The notes: generated by a model from the sequence alone, not told the origin. A stretch of DNA of 64,000 nt from Shewanella sp. Choline-02u-19 (GCF_002836205.1 NZ_PJBE01000013.1:2852001-2916000); one strand, 5' to 3'. Shown: positions 32,836-42,380, counted from the stretch's first letter. Program-made: numbers and translations.

Positions 32836-35724
32836 TTACTCATACTCGCTAACAGGCACACAAGCACACATGAGGTTCCTGTCGCCAAACACATCATCAA
32901 TACGGTTAACCGTAGGCCAGAACTTGTTTAGCTTAACCGCTTTAGTTGGGAACACAGCCTCTTCACGCGTATATGGACGTGAATCAAATTCTGAGTCCAT
33001 GATATCGGCTAAGGTATGCGGCGCATTGTGCAGCGGGTTGTTGTCCGCTGGCCACTCGCCTGCTTCTACCTTGGCAACTTCACCGCGGATAGACACCATT
33101 GCTTCGATAAATCTGTCTAGCTCAACTTTAGATTCTGATTCTGTCGGCTCAATCATCAAGGTTCCCGCCACTGGGAAGCTCATGGTTGGCGAGTGGAAAC
33201 CGTAATCGTTCAAACGCTTAGCGATATCCATCTCTGTCACACCCGATGTCTCTTTAAGCGGACGCAAATCGATGATGCACTCATGGGCAACACGGTCATT
33301 TCGGCCAGAATAAAGAATCGGGTAATGCTCAGACAGTTTCTTCATGATGTAGTTAGCGTTAAGCAATGCCACTTGCGTTGACTGACGCAGCCCCTTCTTA
33401 CCTAACAACTTGATGTACATCCAAGTGATAGGCAAGATGCTTGCGCTGCCGTATGGCGCTGCAGATACCGCACCATTATTGTCAGACTCAAGACCGTGCT
33501 TAATCACTGTGTGACCCGATAAGAATGGCGCAAGGTGCTTTTTAACACCGATTGGGCCCATGCCTGGTCCGCCGCCGCCATGGGGAATAGCGAAGGTTTT
33601 GTGTAAGTTAAGGTGTGATACATCCGCGCCGATAAAGCCCGGTGATGTAAGGCCAACCTGTGCGTTCATGTTGGCGCCATCAAGGTAAACCTGACCGCCG
33701 AACTCGTGAATAACTTCACAAATTTCGCCGATGCTTTCTTCATACACACCGTGAGTCGATGGGTAAGTCACCATGATGCAAGATAAGTTGTCAGCCACTT
33801 CTGCGGCTTTGGCTCTTAAGTCATCCATGTCGATGTTACCGGCTTTATCACAGGCGGTAACTACGATTTTCATGCCAGCAAGCTGGGCAGACGCTGGGTT
33901 GGTACCGTGAGCTGATTGTGGGATAAGACAGATATTTCTGTGCGCGTCGCCACGTGACTCATGGTATTGCTTAATCGTGAGTAGACCAGCGTATTCACCT
34001 TGTGCACCCGAATTTGGCTGCAGTGATACCGCGTCGTACCCGGTAATTTCCACCAACCACGTTGATAGCTCTTCGAGTAACTGTGCATAACCTTCCGCTT
34101 GGTCTAGCGGGCAGAATGGGTGCATGCTACCAAACTCAGGCCAAGTGATAGGCATCATCTCGGTGGCTGCGTTTAGCTTCATGGTGCATGAACCGAGCGA
34201 GATCATTGAGTGGTTCAAGGCCAGATCTTTATTCTCGAGACGCTTGATGTAACGCATCATCTCGGTTTCGCTCTGGTAGCGATTAAACGTTGGGTGCGTC
34301 AAGATTGCATCGGTGCGCACTAGCTCAGCTGGAATTGATGTGCTGCCGTTAGCCACAATAGCATCATCAAGCTTAGCGACGTCTAGACCATGATCTGCGC
34401 CCAAGATAACGTCGAATAGCTCAGCTACGTCACTGCGGGTGGTAGTTTCAGCCAAGCTGACACCCAGCATGCCGTCAGCGTCGATGCGCAGGTTAAGGCC
34501 TGCAACAGCTGAACGTGCAGTCACTGCGGCAACGTCTAAGCCTTTAAGTGACAAGGTATCGAACCAAGTGTTGTTAACCAGCTCAACGCCTTTGGCGCTT
34601 AGGCCAGCTGCCAAGATATCGGTTAAGCGATGGATACGCTCTGCAATCACCTTAAGGCCTTGTGGGCCGTGGAATACTGCGTAGAACGACGCCATGTTGG
34701 CCAGTAATACCTGTGCGGTACAGATATTGGAGTTCGCTTTTTCGCGGCGAATATGTTGCTCGCGAGTTTGCATTGCCATACGCAGTGCACGGTTACCGCG
34801 AGTATCTTGTGATACTCCGATAATACGACCGGGCAGTGAACGTTTAAAGGCGTCACGGGTCACGAAGAATGCAGCGTGTGGACCACCAAAGCCCATTGGC
34901 ACACCAAAGCGCTGTGAGTTACCCAATACGACATCGGCGCCCATAGAACCTGGAGATTTAAGCATCACCAGTGACATGATGTCGGCCGCGACTGAAACGA
35001 TGGCCTTTTTCTCATGCAACTGGGTAAAGAGTTCTGTGTAATCGCAGATTTGACCGTAGCGGTTAGTGTACTGGAACAGTGCACCAAACAGCTCGTAGTT
35101 AACGGCGTCAGCTGCAGGGCCAACAACAACTTCAAAACCAAAGCATTCGGCACGGGTTTTTACCACGTCGAGTGTCTGTGGGAATACGTCATCTGCCACA
35201 AAGAAGATGTTGGCTTTTTTCGCTTTAGAAACACGCTTAGCCAGCGCCATTGCTTCCGCGGCAGCGGTGGCTTCATCAAGCAGTGATGAAGAAGCAAGAT
35301 CAAGACCGGTGAGGTCCATTGATAGCTGCTGGAAGTTAAGAATCGCTTCAAGACGACCTTGAGCGATCTCTGGCTGGTATGGCGTATATGCCGTGTACCA
35401 ACCTGGATTTTCAAGCACGTTACGTTGGATAACGCTCGGTACTTCAGTACCGTAGTAACCCATACCTATGTAGCTTTTAAAGACTTTATTTTTATCCGCA
35501 ATTTGACGAATATAAGCTAAGCCTTCAGCTTCACCACATGAATCGCCAACGGCGAGATCACGATTAAGAAGAATTGATCCTGGCACGATTTGTTCGGTCA
35601 AGTCTTCTAACGATTCAGCACCCACAAAATTCAGCATCTCTTGCTGCTGTTCGGCACCTGGACCGATATGACGGCGAAGAAATAATTCGTGCTGCTCTAA
35701 CTGCGTAAGGGTTTCTTTGGTCAT
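32836..35724 (-). CDS. gcvP: Glycine dehydrogenase (decarboxylating), P protein
   Basis: PLP-dependent P protein of the glycine cleavage system; it decarboxylates glycine and loads the aminomethyl group on the lipoyl arm of GcvH. 962 residues in a single chain (fused alpha and beta halves, the usual gammaproteobacterial form). The PLP-lysine region reads NLHKTFAIPHGGGGPG, and the N-terminus FLRRHIGPG is typical. I chose ATG 35724 (MTKETLTQLEQHELF), which has AGG before it; the frame extends 11 codons further without support. Last gene of gcvT-gcvH-gcvP, separated from gcvH by a hairpin. Confidence 0.97.
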   Translation of the reverse strand: MTKETLTQLEQHELFLRRHIGPGAEQQQEMLNFVGAESLEDLTEQIVPGSILLNRDLAVGDSCGEAEGLAYIRQIADKNKVFKSYIGMGYYGTEVPSVIQRNVLENPGWYTAYTPYQPEIAQGRLEAILNFQQLSMDLTGLDLASSSLLDEATAAAEAMALAKRVSKAKKANIFFVADDVFPQTLDVVKTRAECFGFEVVVGPAADAVNYELFGALFQYTNRYGQICDYTELFTQLHEKKAIVSVAADIMSLVMLKSPGSMGADVVLGNSQRFGVPMGFGGPHAAFFVTRDAFKRSLPGRIIGVSQDTRGNRALRMAMQTREQHIRREKANSNICTAQVLLANMASFYAVFHGPQGLKVIAERIHRLTDILAAGLSAKGVELVNNTWFDTLSLKGLDVAAVTARSAVAGLNLRIDADGMLGVSLAETTTRSDVAELFDVILGADHGLDVAKLDDAIVANGSTSIPAELVRTDAILTHPTFNRYQSETEMMRYIKRLENKDLALNHSMISLGSCTMKLNAATEMMPITWPEFGSMHPFCPLDQAEGYAQLLEELSTWLVEITGYDAVSLQPNSGAQGEYAGLLTIKQYHESRGDAHRNICLIPQSAHGTNPASAQLAGMKIVVTACDKAGNIDMDDLRAKAAEVADNLSCIMVTYPSTHGVYEESIGEICEVIHEFGGQVYLDGANMNAQVGLTSPGFIGADVSHLNLHKTFAIPHGGGGPGMGPIGVKKHLAPFLSGHTVIKHGLESDNNGAVSAAPYGSASILPITWMYIKLLGKKGLRQSTQVALLNANYIMKKLSEHYPILYSGRNDRVAHECIIDLRPLKETSGVTEMDIAKRLNDYGFHSPTMSFPVAGTLMIEPTESESKVELDRFIEAMVSIRGEVAKVEAGEWPADNNPLHNAPHTLADIMDSEFDSRPYTREEAVFPTKAVKLNKFWPTVNRIDDVFGDRNLMCACVPVSEYE

Positions 35725-35893
35725 GAGTAACCTGGTTCCATATTTGCCAGTATCCAACCTGTAGGGGAGCGGATTTACTGGTCTCGTTGTTTTAGACCAA
35801 TGTCACTATCGAGCATATTTGCTCATTTAATGAATGGCATTGGTATGGTCTCTATTTCAACTGTTCACGTTATCGGGCATTGCCATATAACGG

Positions 35894-35928
35894 ACAAAGC
35901 CCCAGTCTTTAGCAGAGTGGGGCTTTGT
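35894..35928 (-). terminator. Hairpin between gcvH and gcvP
   Basis: 11-bp perfect stem ACAAAGCCCCA / TGGGGCTTTGT with a 13-base loop, just after the gcvH stop. No T run follows in the direction of transcription, so it may reduce readthrough into gcvP or protect the gcvTH message. Confidence 0.65.
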
Positions 35929-35941
35929 TGATTATCACAAC

Positions 35942-36331
35942 TTATTCGTCGTCGATAACCGCTTGATAGCCTTCGGCATCAAGCAAATTTTCTAGCTCAG
36001 CGAGGTCAGTAGGCATGACGCGGAAGAACCAGCCATCACCAAATGCATCACTGTTAACAAGCTCAGGTGAATCTTCTAGCGCTTCGTTAACGGCAAGAAC
36101 TTCGCCCGTAAGTGGTGAGTAGATGTCTGACGCGGCTTTTACAGATTCAGCTACGGCACAATCTTCACCGGCGTTTAGCTCGTCGCCAACATCTGGCAGC
36201 TCAATAAACACCATGTCACCCAATAGCTCTTGAGCGTGCTCACTGATACCTACTGTGTAGCTACCGTCTTCTTCTTTACGGATCCATTCGTGAGAAGAAG
36301 CATATTTAAGTTCAGCTGGGATATTGCTCAT
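35942..36331 (-). CDS. gcvH: Glycine cleavage system H protein
   Basis: 129-residue lipoyl carrier that shuttles the methylamine group between GcvP, GcvT and lipoamide dehydrogenase. The lipoylation lysine is in ESVKAASDIYSP, and the fold-typical start ELKYASSHEWIR and VFIELPDVG are present. Preceded by gcvT with a 296-bp gap, which is long for one operon. Confidence 0.97.
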   Translation of the reverse strand: MSNIPAELKYASSHEWIRKEEDGSYTVGISEHAQELLGDMVFIELPDVGDELNAGEDCAVAESVKAASDIYSPLTGEVLAVNEALEDSPELVNSDAFGDGWFFRVMPTDLAELENLLDAEGYQAVIDDE

Positions 36332-36627
36332 TGGTCTTAATCCTTATTCGATTGTTCTAATTTTGTAATTTAATAAGACGTTTACTGATTTGCCTATTTA
36401 GGCTTATATCAGTTTTTTGCGTGTTTTCGCAGCGGTTTCAGCACTCTTTTGCCATTAACCTATTGGATATTGTTTCAATACACTTCAATAGGATAAGGCT
36501 ATTACTCATCATTATATTCACCGCTAAGCTAAACGCTAATGAAAAATGATTTTTAAAGTGACCTGAACTGCTATTTTACCCTACTGGCCAAGTCCATCAA
36601 CGTACTTAGCCAATAGTCATATATCTA

Positions 36628-37722
36628 TTAAAACGCTTGCTTACCATTACGTACAAACGATGGTTTGATTACTTTAACAGCGACGCGCTTTTTACGCATC
36701 TCTACTTCAGCAACATCACCAATAGTATTAGGTACACGCGCCATGGCGATAGAGTAACCTAGCGTTGGCGAGAAGGTGCCACTGGTAATAGTGCCTTGTT
36801 GCTCAACACCGTCGCTGTCGGTAAAGAATACTGACATGCCGTGACGGATAACGCCTTTAGCGTCCATAACAAGGCCGACTAACTTGTCGGTGCCCGCTGC
36901 TTTAATCGCTTCAAGGGCTTTACGGCCGTTGAAATCGCGATCTTCCGGTGCCCATGCCACTGTCCAGCCCATGTTAGCCGCCAGTGGGTTAACACTTTCG
37001 TCCATGTCTAGGCCGTAAAGGTTCATGCCCGCTTCAAGGCGCAGCGTGTCACGCGCGCCAAGTCCACATGGCTTAATGCCAGCGTCTAAAAAGGCTTGCC
37101 ATAATGCTTCGGCCTCAGCTTCAGGAACGATAACTTCGTAACCTGTTTCGCCGGTGTAACCGGTAGTGGCAATAAAGAGAGAGTCTGCTTGCACACCAAA
37201 GAATGGCTTCATGCCTTCAATCGCGGTGTTTTGCGTGGCGTTAAATACCGTAGCCGCTTTTGCTTTGGCGTTAGGGCCTTGAACGGCAATCATTGCTAGC
37301 TCTGGACGCTCAGTCACTTCGACGTTGAAACCTTTAACTTGTTCGTTTATCCAAGCAAGATCTTTTTCGCGAGTCGCTGAGTTAACCACGATGCGATATT
37401 CAGTGTCTGACAGGTAATAAGTAATGAGGTCGTCGATAACGCCGCCATTATGGTCCAGCATTCCGCCGTAAAGCGCTTTACCAGGTACTTTTAGCTTGGC
37501 TACGTCATTGGCTAGCAATTTACGTAAGAAGGCACAAGCGTCGTCACCAATCACATCCACGACTGTCATGTGTGATACATCGAACATACCCGCGTCTTGA
37601 CGTACTGCGTGGTGCTCTTCGATTTGTGAACCATAGTTAAGTGGCATATCCCAACCGTGGAAATCTACCATCTTGCCATTCGATTCTAGGTGCTTGTTAA
37701 AAAGTACAGTTTTGTTAGCCAT
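36628..37722 (-). CDS. gcvT: Aminomethyltransferase, T protein
   Basis: 364-residue tetrahydrofolate-dependent T protein that releases ammonia and forms 5,10-methylene-THF. The N-terminus HGWDMPLNYGSQIEEHHAVR with FDVSHM (catalytic Asp environment), plus LRLEAGMNLYG, identify it. AAGGGAAAGAA ribosome-binding sequence lies before the ATG. First gene of the cluster, with its promoter just upstream. Confidence 0.97.
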   Translation of the reverse strand: MANKTVLFNKHLESNGKMVDFHGWDMPLNYGSQIEEHHAVRQDAGMFDVSHMTVVDVIGDDACAFLRKLLANDVAKLKVPGKALYGGMLDHNGGVIDDLITYYLSDTEYRIVVNSATREKDLAWINEQVKGFNVEVTERPELAMIAVQGPNAKAKAATVFNATQNTAIEGMKPFFGVQADSLFIATTGYTGETGYEVIVPEAEAEALWQAFLDAGIKPCGLGARDTLRLEAGMNLYGLDMDESVNPLAANMGWTVAWAPEDRDFNGRKALEAIKAAGTDKLVGLVMDAKGVIRHGMSVFFTDSDGVEQQGTITSGTFSPTLGYSIAMARVPNTIGDVAEVEMRKKRVAVKVIKPSFVRNGKQAF

Positions 37723-37810
37723 TTCTTTCCCTTCTTTGGGGTATTCGAGTCTGCAACTGGTGTAGGGTGCTTGTCACCAGATCAATTTGGTCGTATTAAA
37801 ATGCGGCGAA

Positions 37811-37844
37811 ATTATACCTTGAGTATTGCTTTTGTATACAAAAG
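37811..37844 (-). promoter_or_regulatory. gcvT promoter with 16-bp palindromic operator
   Basis: On the minus strand a TATAAT -10 box (37811-37816) is preceded by the perfect palindrome CTTTTGTATACAAAAG (37829-37844), which covers the -35 region. TTGTATACAA is a GntR-family-style operator core, so repression by such a regulator is likely. No glycine riboswitch pattern was recognised in the leader. Confidence 0.65.
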
Positions 37845-37989
37845 AATTTTCTAATCCGAACAGTTTAGTCATTAGTTTTTCTCATGCTGTAATGGTAATA
37901 ATTTCATACCAAAATGCTGTTTTCCAAAGATAAAACAACAAGTACATGAAATAACAAGCTTATTCAGCTTTAGCTAAAACAGAAGAATG

Positions 37990-39210
37990 TTAATCTTGTT
38001 CACTTTTACACAGCTTGGGTAAGCTTTTTTTGTTGCCGAGCGCCTGCTGAATAAACAGTGTTTTCAATGGCGCAAAATTATCAACGATATTTAAGCCAAG
38101 ATCGCGGATGACTTTCTTGAGAGGATTGGTGCCCTCAAACAGTCTTTTAAAGCCTTCCATTGAGGTTATCATCTCTAACGCTTCGGCTTTACGCCAGCGC
38201 TCAAGACTGCGCAGGTGACGGTAATCACCAATGTCTTTACCCTGCTCTTTTAGCTCACTGATGGTTTCTATAATGCTGGCGGCATCTAAGAAACCTAAGT
38301 TAACGCCCTGACCTGCTAATGGATGAATGGTATGTGCGGCGTCGCCAGCCAATACCAAACGGTGACGAGCAAAGTGGCGCGCATAACGCATACGCAGTGG
38401 AAATGCTTGGCGATCACTTTCCAGTGAGCACATGCCTAAACGGCCATCGTATGCGGCGGTCAATGCACGTTCGAACTGCTGCTTGTCGAGTGCCAGTAGT
38501 GCCTCGGCTTTATCGGGTGACACCGACCATACAATTGAGCAGAGGTTTTTTTCGTACAAAGGCAGGAAAGCCAGTGGGCCTTCACTATCAAATACCTGCC
38601 TTGCCGTGTCGCCATGGGGCAGTTCGGTGCGGATCGTAGCGACAATGGCGTGGTGGTTATAATCCCAAAAAGTCATCGGGATTTTGCACTGTTCGCGCAC
38701 CCAAGAGTTGGCGCCGTCTGCGGCCACCACTAATGCAGCGCTGATGTTGTCGCCATTATCTAAGGTTAACCATGCTTCACGTTCACCAAAGGCGATACGC
38801 TCAAGACGCTGGTTTTCGATGTAGGTCAGTTCGCTAAACTCTGTTGCGCGTTCAGCTAGTGCAAACGCGATAGAGTCGTTTTCAATGATGGCGCCAAGAT
38901 GAGTTTCGCTAAGGGAATGTGCATCGAAGTCAATTTTGCCAAGGCTGTCTTTGTCCCACACTTGCATTTTTTGGTAAGGACTAATGCGGTTTGCCGCCAA
39001 ATATGGCCATGCACCTAGATTGGTTAGTAAGTGCTGACTTGCTTTATTAATGGCACTCACTCTGAGTTTAGGCGGGCCAGATACGGCGTGGGTTTGGCCG
39101 GCATCAATCACCACAACGTTAATGCCTTCCATTGCCAAGCCAATGGCGGTCGCTAAACCCACCATCCCACCGCCAACAATCGCGACATCATAAGTTTGTG
39201 TGCTTAACAT
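37990..39210 (-). CDS. ubiI: Ubiquinone biosynthesis C5-hydroxylase UbiI (VisC)
   Basis: FAD-dependent monooxygenase that hydroxylates the C5 position of the ubiquinone ring precursor. 406 residues; dinucleotide motif VAIVGGGMVGLATAI, the VisC-like PPKLRVSAINKAS, WDKDS, and the second FAD motif LVLAGDAAHTIHPLAGQGVN. TFWDYNHHAIVATIRTE fits UbiI better than UbiF. It is followed on the same strand after ubiH with a 65-bp gap. Confidence 0.92.
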   Translation of the reverse strand: MLSTQTYDVAIVGGGMVGLATAIGLAMEGINVVVIDAGQTHAVSGPPKLRVSAINKASQHLLTNLGAWPYLAANRISPYQKMQVWDKDSLGKIDFDAHSLSETHLGAIIENDSIAFALAERATEFSELTYIENQRLERIAFGEREAWLTLDNGDNISAALVVAADGANSWVREQCKIPMTFWDYNHHAIVATIRTELPHGDTARQVFDSEGPLAFLPLYEKNLCSIVWSVSPDKAEALLALDKQQFERALTAAYDGRLGMCSLESDRQAFPLRMRYARHFARHRLVLAGDAAHTIHPLAGQGVNLGFLDAASIIETISELKEQGKDIGDYRHLRSLERWRKAEALEMITSMEGFKRLFEGTNPLKKVIRDLGLNIVDNFAPLKTLFIQQALGNKKSLPKLCKSEQD

Positions 39211-39275
39211 TTTTAACCCTTACTCATTTAACTAAATTGAATATCAACGGTGCTGACTAAATCAGTCAGCTTGGC

Positions 39276-40508
39276 TCAACTTTTTGTCCAGCCCATGGCT
39301 TTTCGCGCAACGGGCGCTTTCAGCGGCGGAAACCAAGATAATAGGCGTAAGCCTAGGTTTCGGCCAATGACTAACGGCCAGTGATCATTAGAAAAGCCGC
39401 GCACTAAGAACTCAATATTGTTCATGGTGCTTTCTCGGTCGACATTGCGACGCGCTAGATAGTCGTGCGTCACTTGGCTTAGACCGATATCTAACTCACT
39501 GTTTACACTGTGAGTGAGCGATTGCTTTACCACTTCAAGTAAACTGACCACGTCGCGCAGCCCAAGGTTAAAGCCTTGCCCTGCGATAGGGTGCAATGTT
39601 TGCGCGGCGTTACCTAGAAAGACGGTGCGATGATAGATAGGCCTTGGCATATACGACAGCATTAACGGATAACTAAAGCGCTCACCGATATCGATAAAGC
39701 GCCCTGCTCGGTAACCAAATGTGCTTTGCAGTTTTTCGATAAACTCCGCTTTGGGCGCCTTAAGCAGTTGCTCCGCCTCTGCGGATGACAACGCCCACAC
39801 CATAGAAAGTCGATGTTCGCCATTACGTTTAGACATCGGCAACAAGGCTAATGGCCCCGTTTGGGTGAATCGCTCAAACGCCCAACTTTGATGCGGCTGC
39901 TCGGTTCTAATATTAGTAATGATCGCCGTTTGCTGAAAATCGACCTGCTCTAATGGCTGTTTAAAAGCATGGCGCACTTTAGAGTTAAGACCATCGGCGG
40001 CGACCAAGAGTTTGGCGGCGATCTGTTGACCGCTGTCTAAAGTCAGCAACTGTTGTTCGGCTTGTGCCTCAACGTCAGTCAAACTGGCAGGGCAATATAA
40101 CTGGATGTCACTTTTTTCTAGTTGACGGAACAGCTGTTGCCCTACTGCTTCGAGTTCAACCACTTGCCCTAAATAAGGCAGGTGAAGATCGTCGCTATTG
40201 AGCTCGGTCATGCCGAAATTGCCGCGATCAGAGATATGGATATTTTTGATTTCGCTGGCGAGCGCCGCAATGTGTGGCCATATCTGTAGTTTTTTTAACT
40301 CGAAGATAGAACCATGAGAGATGGCAATAGAGCGAGCATCGAATCCCGGGTGTTGCTCATTAGGGCGATGCGCTTCAATCAAGGCGATTTTAAGAGGTCG
40401 TTCAGTTTGCTTGGCAATCTGCGCGAGTCCAAGAGCTAATATCGCCCCTGCCATTGCGCCGCCGACGATTGCAATATCAACCTGTTCGACCGCATGTGTA
40501 TTAGCCAT
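39276..40508 (-). CDS. ubiH: 2-octaprenyl-6-methoxyphenol hydroxylase UbiH
   Basis: Flavin monooxygenase for the C1 hydroxylation in ubiquinone synthesis. 410 residues; N-terminal VDIAIVGGAMAGAIL, HPGFDARSIAIS, IHISDRGNFGM, LGQVVELEAVGQQL and the C-terminal VFLGNAAQTLHPIAGQGFNLG distinguish it from its paralogue UbiI. First of the ubiH-ubiI pair and 106 bp from the YgfB-family gene upstream. Confidence 0.93.
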   Translation of the reverse strand: MANTHAVEQVDIAIVGGAMAGAILALGLAQIAKQTERPLKIALIEAHRPNEQHPGFDARSIAISHGSIFELKKLQIWPHIAALASEIKNIHISDRGNFGMTELNSDDLHLPYLGQVVELEAVGQQLFRQLEKSDIQLYCPASLTDVEAQAEQQLLTLDSGQQIAAKLLVAADGLNSKVRHAFKQPLEQVDFQQTAIITNIRTEQPHQSWAFERFTQTGPLALLPMSKRNGEHRLSMVWALSSAEAEQLLKAPKAEFIEKLQSTFGYRAGRFIDIGERFSYPLMLSYMPRPIYHRTVFLGNAAQTLHPIAGQGFNLGLRDVVSLLEVVKQSLTHSVNSELDIGLSQVTHDYLARRNVDRESTMNNIEFLVRGFSNDHWPLVIGRNLGLRLLSWFPPLKAPVARKAMGWTKS

Positions 40509-40614
40509 GGAATTTTTAACCCGATAACTGATGTTATTGCTGTTACTTATCTTAGTCTCTTAGAAACCAAAACCGCCATAACACGAGTGCGATGGCGGCT
40601 TAAGCAACGGACGT

Positions 40615-41190
40615 TTAGTGCAACACACCAAGGTCTATTGGTTTGTCGTCTTCGATTGCTGGCCCAAACTCTGAGTAACATAGCAATGCAGCCATGCGAG
40701 TGAACTCCATCAGCTCGATAAGTGCCGCTTCTGACTCATCGTCTTCAGCTACATCAAATTCTACCTGGGCAATTTCGGATAGGTCTTGGATCACTTCGCG
40801 CACCTCTTTCGAGGCTTTATTCAATTTAGGTTGAATAATTGCAATCCCAGTCAGGAAGCTCTGTACCCATAACGATAGCGCTTCAACACGCTTTGATATT
40901 GGCTCCTCTTCCTCTGGCAGCATAGGGTTAAAACCAAAGTCAGTATCGGACAGACGCGTGACCGCATCTTGATAGAGCTCTTCGATTAACAGCTGTAATT
41001 TTGGAGGTAGTGCTTGGCCGTCATTCATCAGCTCTAATAAAGGTGATGTCCAACCTTTAGATGATTGTTCAACACCGCCACAGATCAAGCCGACTAAAGC
41101 GCCGTGAACTTCGACAGGGTGCTGAGCAATTTCAGCTTCGTTGAGTGCCGCAAGTAAGTTATCCATGCGGAGCGTTGGGAGGGTCGCCAT
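40615..41190 (-). CDS. YgfB/UPF0149 family protein
   Basis: 191-residue helical protein with the UPF0149 pattern: VEVHGALVGLICGG, then SLWVQSFLTGIAIIQPKLNK, VREVIQDLSEIAQVEFD and FTRMAALLCYSEFGP. I chose the ATG at 41190 because this length fits the family and GGAAA precedes it; the frame stays open to 41430 but the added 80 residues look like non-coding leader. Function not known in detail. The position divergent from zapA, upstream of the ubi genes, matches the arrangement seen in Escherichia coli. Confidence 0.85.
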   Translation of the reverse strand: MATLPTLRMDNLLAALNEAEIAQHPVEVHGALVGLICGGVEQSSKGWTSPLLELMNDGQALPPKLQLLIEELYQDAVTRLSDTDFGFNPMLPEEEEPISKRVEALSLWVQSFLTGIAIIQPKLNKASKEVREVIQDLSEIAQVEFDVAEDDESEAALIELMEFTRMAALLCYSEFGPAIEDDKPIDLGVLH

Positions 41191-41548
41191 AAAGTCATTT
41201 CCAGTCGCAAAATTTACTAGCTTCATGCTAGCAGAACTGATGGATTCGACCAAGAGTTGCCACCATAAAGTGGTTAAAAGTTTGCGGGCACCACCACAAA
41301 AGCAATAATCAAGAATGCCAAGGGCAATGGTAATGGCTATCGATACCTGAAAACGGCTGCCAATAAAGCCATACTTAAATCGGCGAGCAACCATAGCCAT
41401 CGCCAAAACCGCTCTATGTTTGTACGCCAATGGCTATCTAAACAACAATTAATCTAAACTATCTAAGTTTAGGAGGTGATGCTGTTGCACTTTGCTTTTT
41501 AGACCGATATAGTCCGCTCAAGTACACGGTTAAAGGATTCCTTTAGGA

Positions 41549-41857
41549 ATGGGTAACAAGGCAATTGAAATTACCCTTATGGGGCGCACCTACTCTATCG
41601 CTTGTCCAGATGGACAAGAGACAGCACTTAGGCACGTTGCTCATAATCTTGAAAATCAGTTATTGTCGTTAAAAGCACGCACCAATAACATTAGTCGTGA
41701 AGAAATTGCCATTATGGCCGCATTAAATACCGGCTATGAGCTGTTGGAAGAACAACAGAAGAATCAAGATTATAACAAGCAGATGGATGAAAAAATCGGT
41801 TTGCTGCAGTCAACTTTAGAGCATGCATTAGTAGAACGTTCTACTAAAGAGGCCTAA
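41549..41857 (+). CDS. zapA: Cell division protein ZapA
   Basis: 102-residue FtsZ-ring-associated protein that stabilises and bundles FtsZ filaments. N-terminal beta segment (AIEITLMGRTYSIACPDG), conserved LRHVAHNLENQL, REEIAIMAALNTGYELL and a C-terminal coiled coil. The 3' end carries the palindrome GTAGAACGTTCTAC (41831-41844), and a TATAAT box (41864-41869) follows directly, a probable promoter for the downstream RNA. Confidence 0.93.
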   Translation: MGNKAIEITLMGRTYSIACPDGQETALRHVAHNLENQLLSLKARTNNISREEIAIMAALNTGYELLEEQQKNQDYNKQMDEKIGLLQSTLEHALVERSTKEA

Positions 41858-41900
41858 AAAGGTTATAATCTGTTTTACTGAAGCTGTACCTAATTAGTGT

Positions 41901-41935
41901 CGTAAGCCATTTAGAGGTCAATTGACCTGCTTACG
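41901..41935 (+). other. Nested palindrome just before the 6S RNA
   Basis: CGTAAGC (41901-41907) pairs with GCTTACG (41929-41935), enclosing the perfect palindrome AGGTCAATTGACCT (41915-41928). Lies in the presumed 6S precursor leader, 10 bp before the mature RNA. Confidence 0.65.
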
Positions 41936-41945
41936 AATAAAAGTT

Positions 41946-42129
41946 TTGCTCCCTGGGATTCGCGCTAGCTGGCAATGTCCCTGTGCCGATATTTACAAAA
42001 CCCAGGGTGAACGTTTTACTGACATTGTGCAAGCTCGGCTCGTATCGAGAAGCCTTAGGAAGTATGCGTTTACCCGCCTTGAACTACGGTTCAAGGGCTA
42101 CGTCAAGCGGTCGGTGTTCCGGGGAGCAA
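41946..42129 (+). ncRNA. ssrS: 6S RNA
   Basis: About 184-nt regulatory RNA that binds sigma-70 RNA polymerase in stationary phase. Terminal stem TTGCTCCC / GGGAGCAA at the ends, the conserved TGTCCCTGTGCCGATATTT, the GCTCGGCTCGTATCGAGAAG box and CCTTGAACTACGGTTCAAGG hairpin match enterobacterial 6S RNA. Placement after zapA is the standard synteny. Confidence 0.93.
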
Positions 42130-42142
42130 TTTAAATTTACTG

Positions 42143-42176
42143 AAAACCACTCTTTTTATTAAGAGTGGTTTTTTTG
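42143..42176 (+). terminator. 6S RNA terminator
   Basis: AAAACCACTCTT / AAGAGTGGTTTT stem, 6-base loop, followed by a T run; 14 bp after the RNA. Confidence 0.9.
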
Positions 42177-42300
42177 TATCTGTGGATCTAAGTCGGATAA
42201 AGCTGAGACGGTGAAAAGCCGGATAGTGCAGAGACGGTACAGAACGGGAATACGAAGACGGTGGAAAGCTGGGTAAAGCCGGACAAGCAGAAAAAGCAGG

Positions 42301-42380
42301 AAGAGCAGGAAGAGCAGGAAGAGCAGGAAGAGCAGGAAGAGCAGGAAGAGCAGGAAGAGCAGGAAGAGCAGGAAGAGCTA
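42301..42380. repeat. 9-bp minisatellite (AAGAGCAGG)n
   Basis: Eight perfect copies of AAGAGCAGG (42301-42372), a broken copy on each side, preceded by degenerate AGACGGTGAAAAGC-type repeats (about 42210-42290). It lies in a 341-bp gap between the 6S terminator and the next gene. A minus-strand frame gives a Cys-Ser-Ser repeat but is unlikely to be a gene. Confidence 0.9.

Noticed and set aside
37723..37810. Glycine riboswitch in the gcvT leader
   Set aside because: The short leader does not show the paired aptamer pattern; a palindromic operator explains regulation better.
41191..41430. 80-residue N-terminal extension of the YgfB-family protein
   Set aside because: Family proteins begin near the ATG at 41190 and the added part has no related sequence or ribosome-binding site.
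42301..42380. Possible CRISPR array
   Set aside because: Units are 9 bp without spacers; a simple minisatellite. No cas genes in the window.
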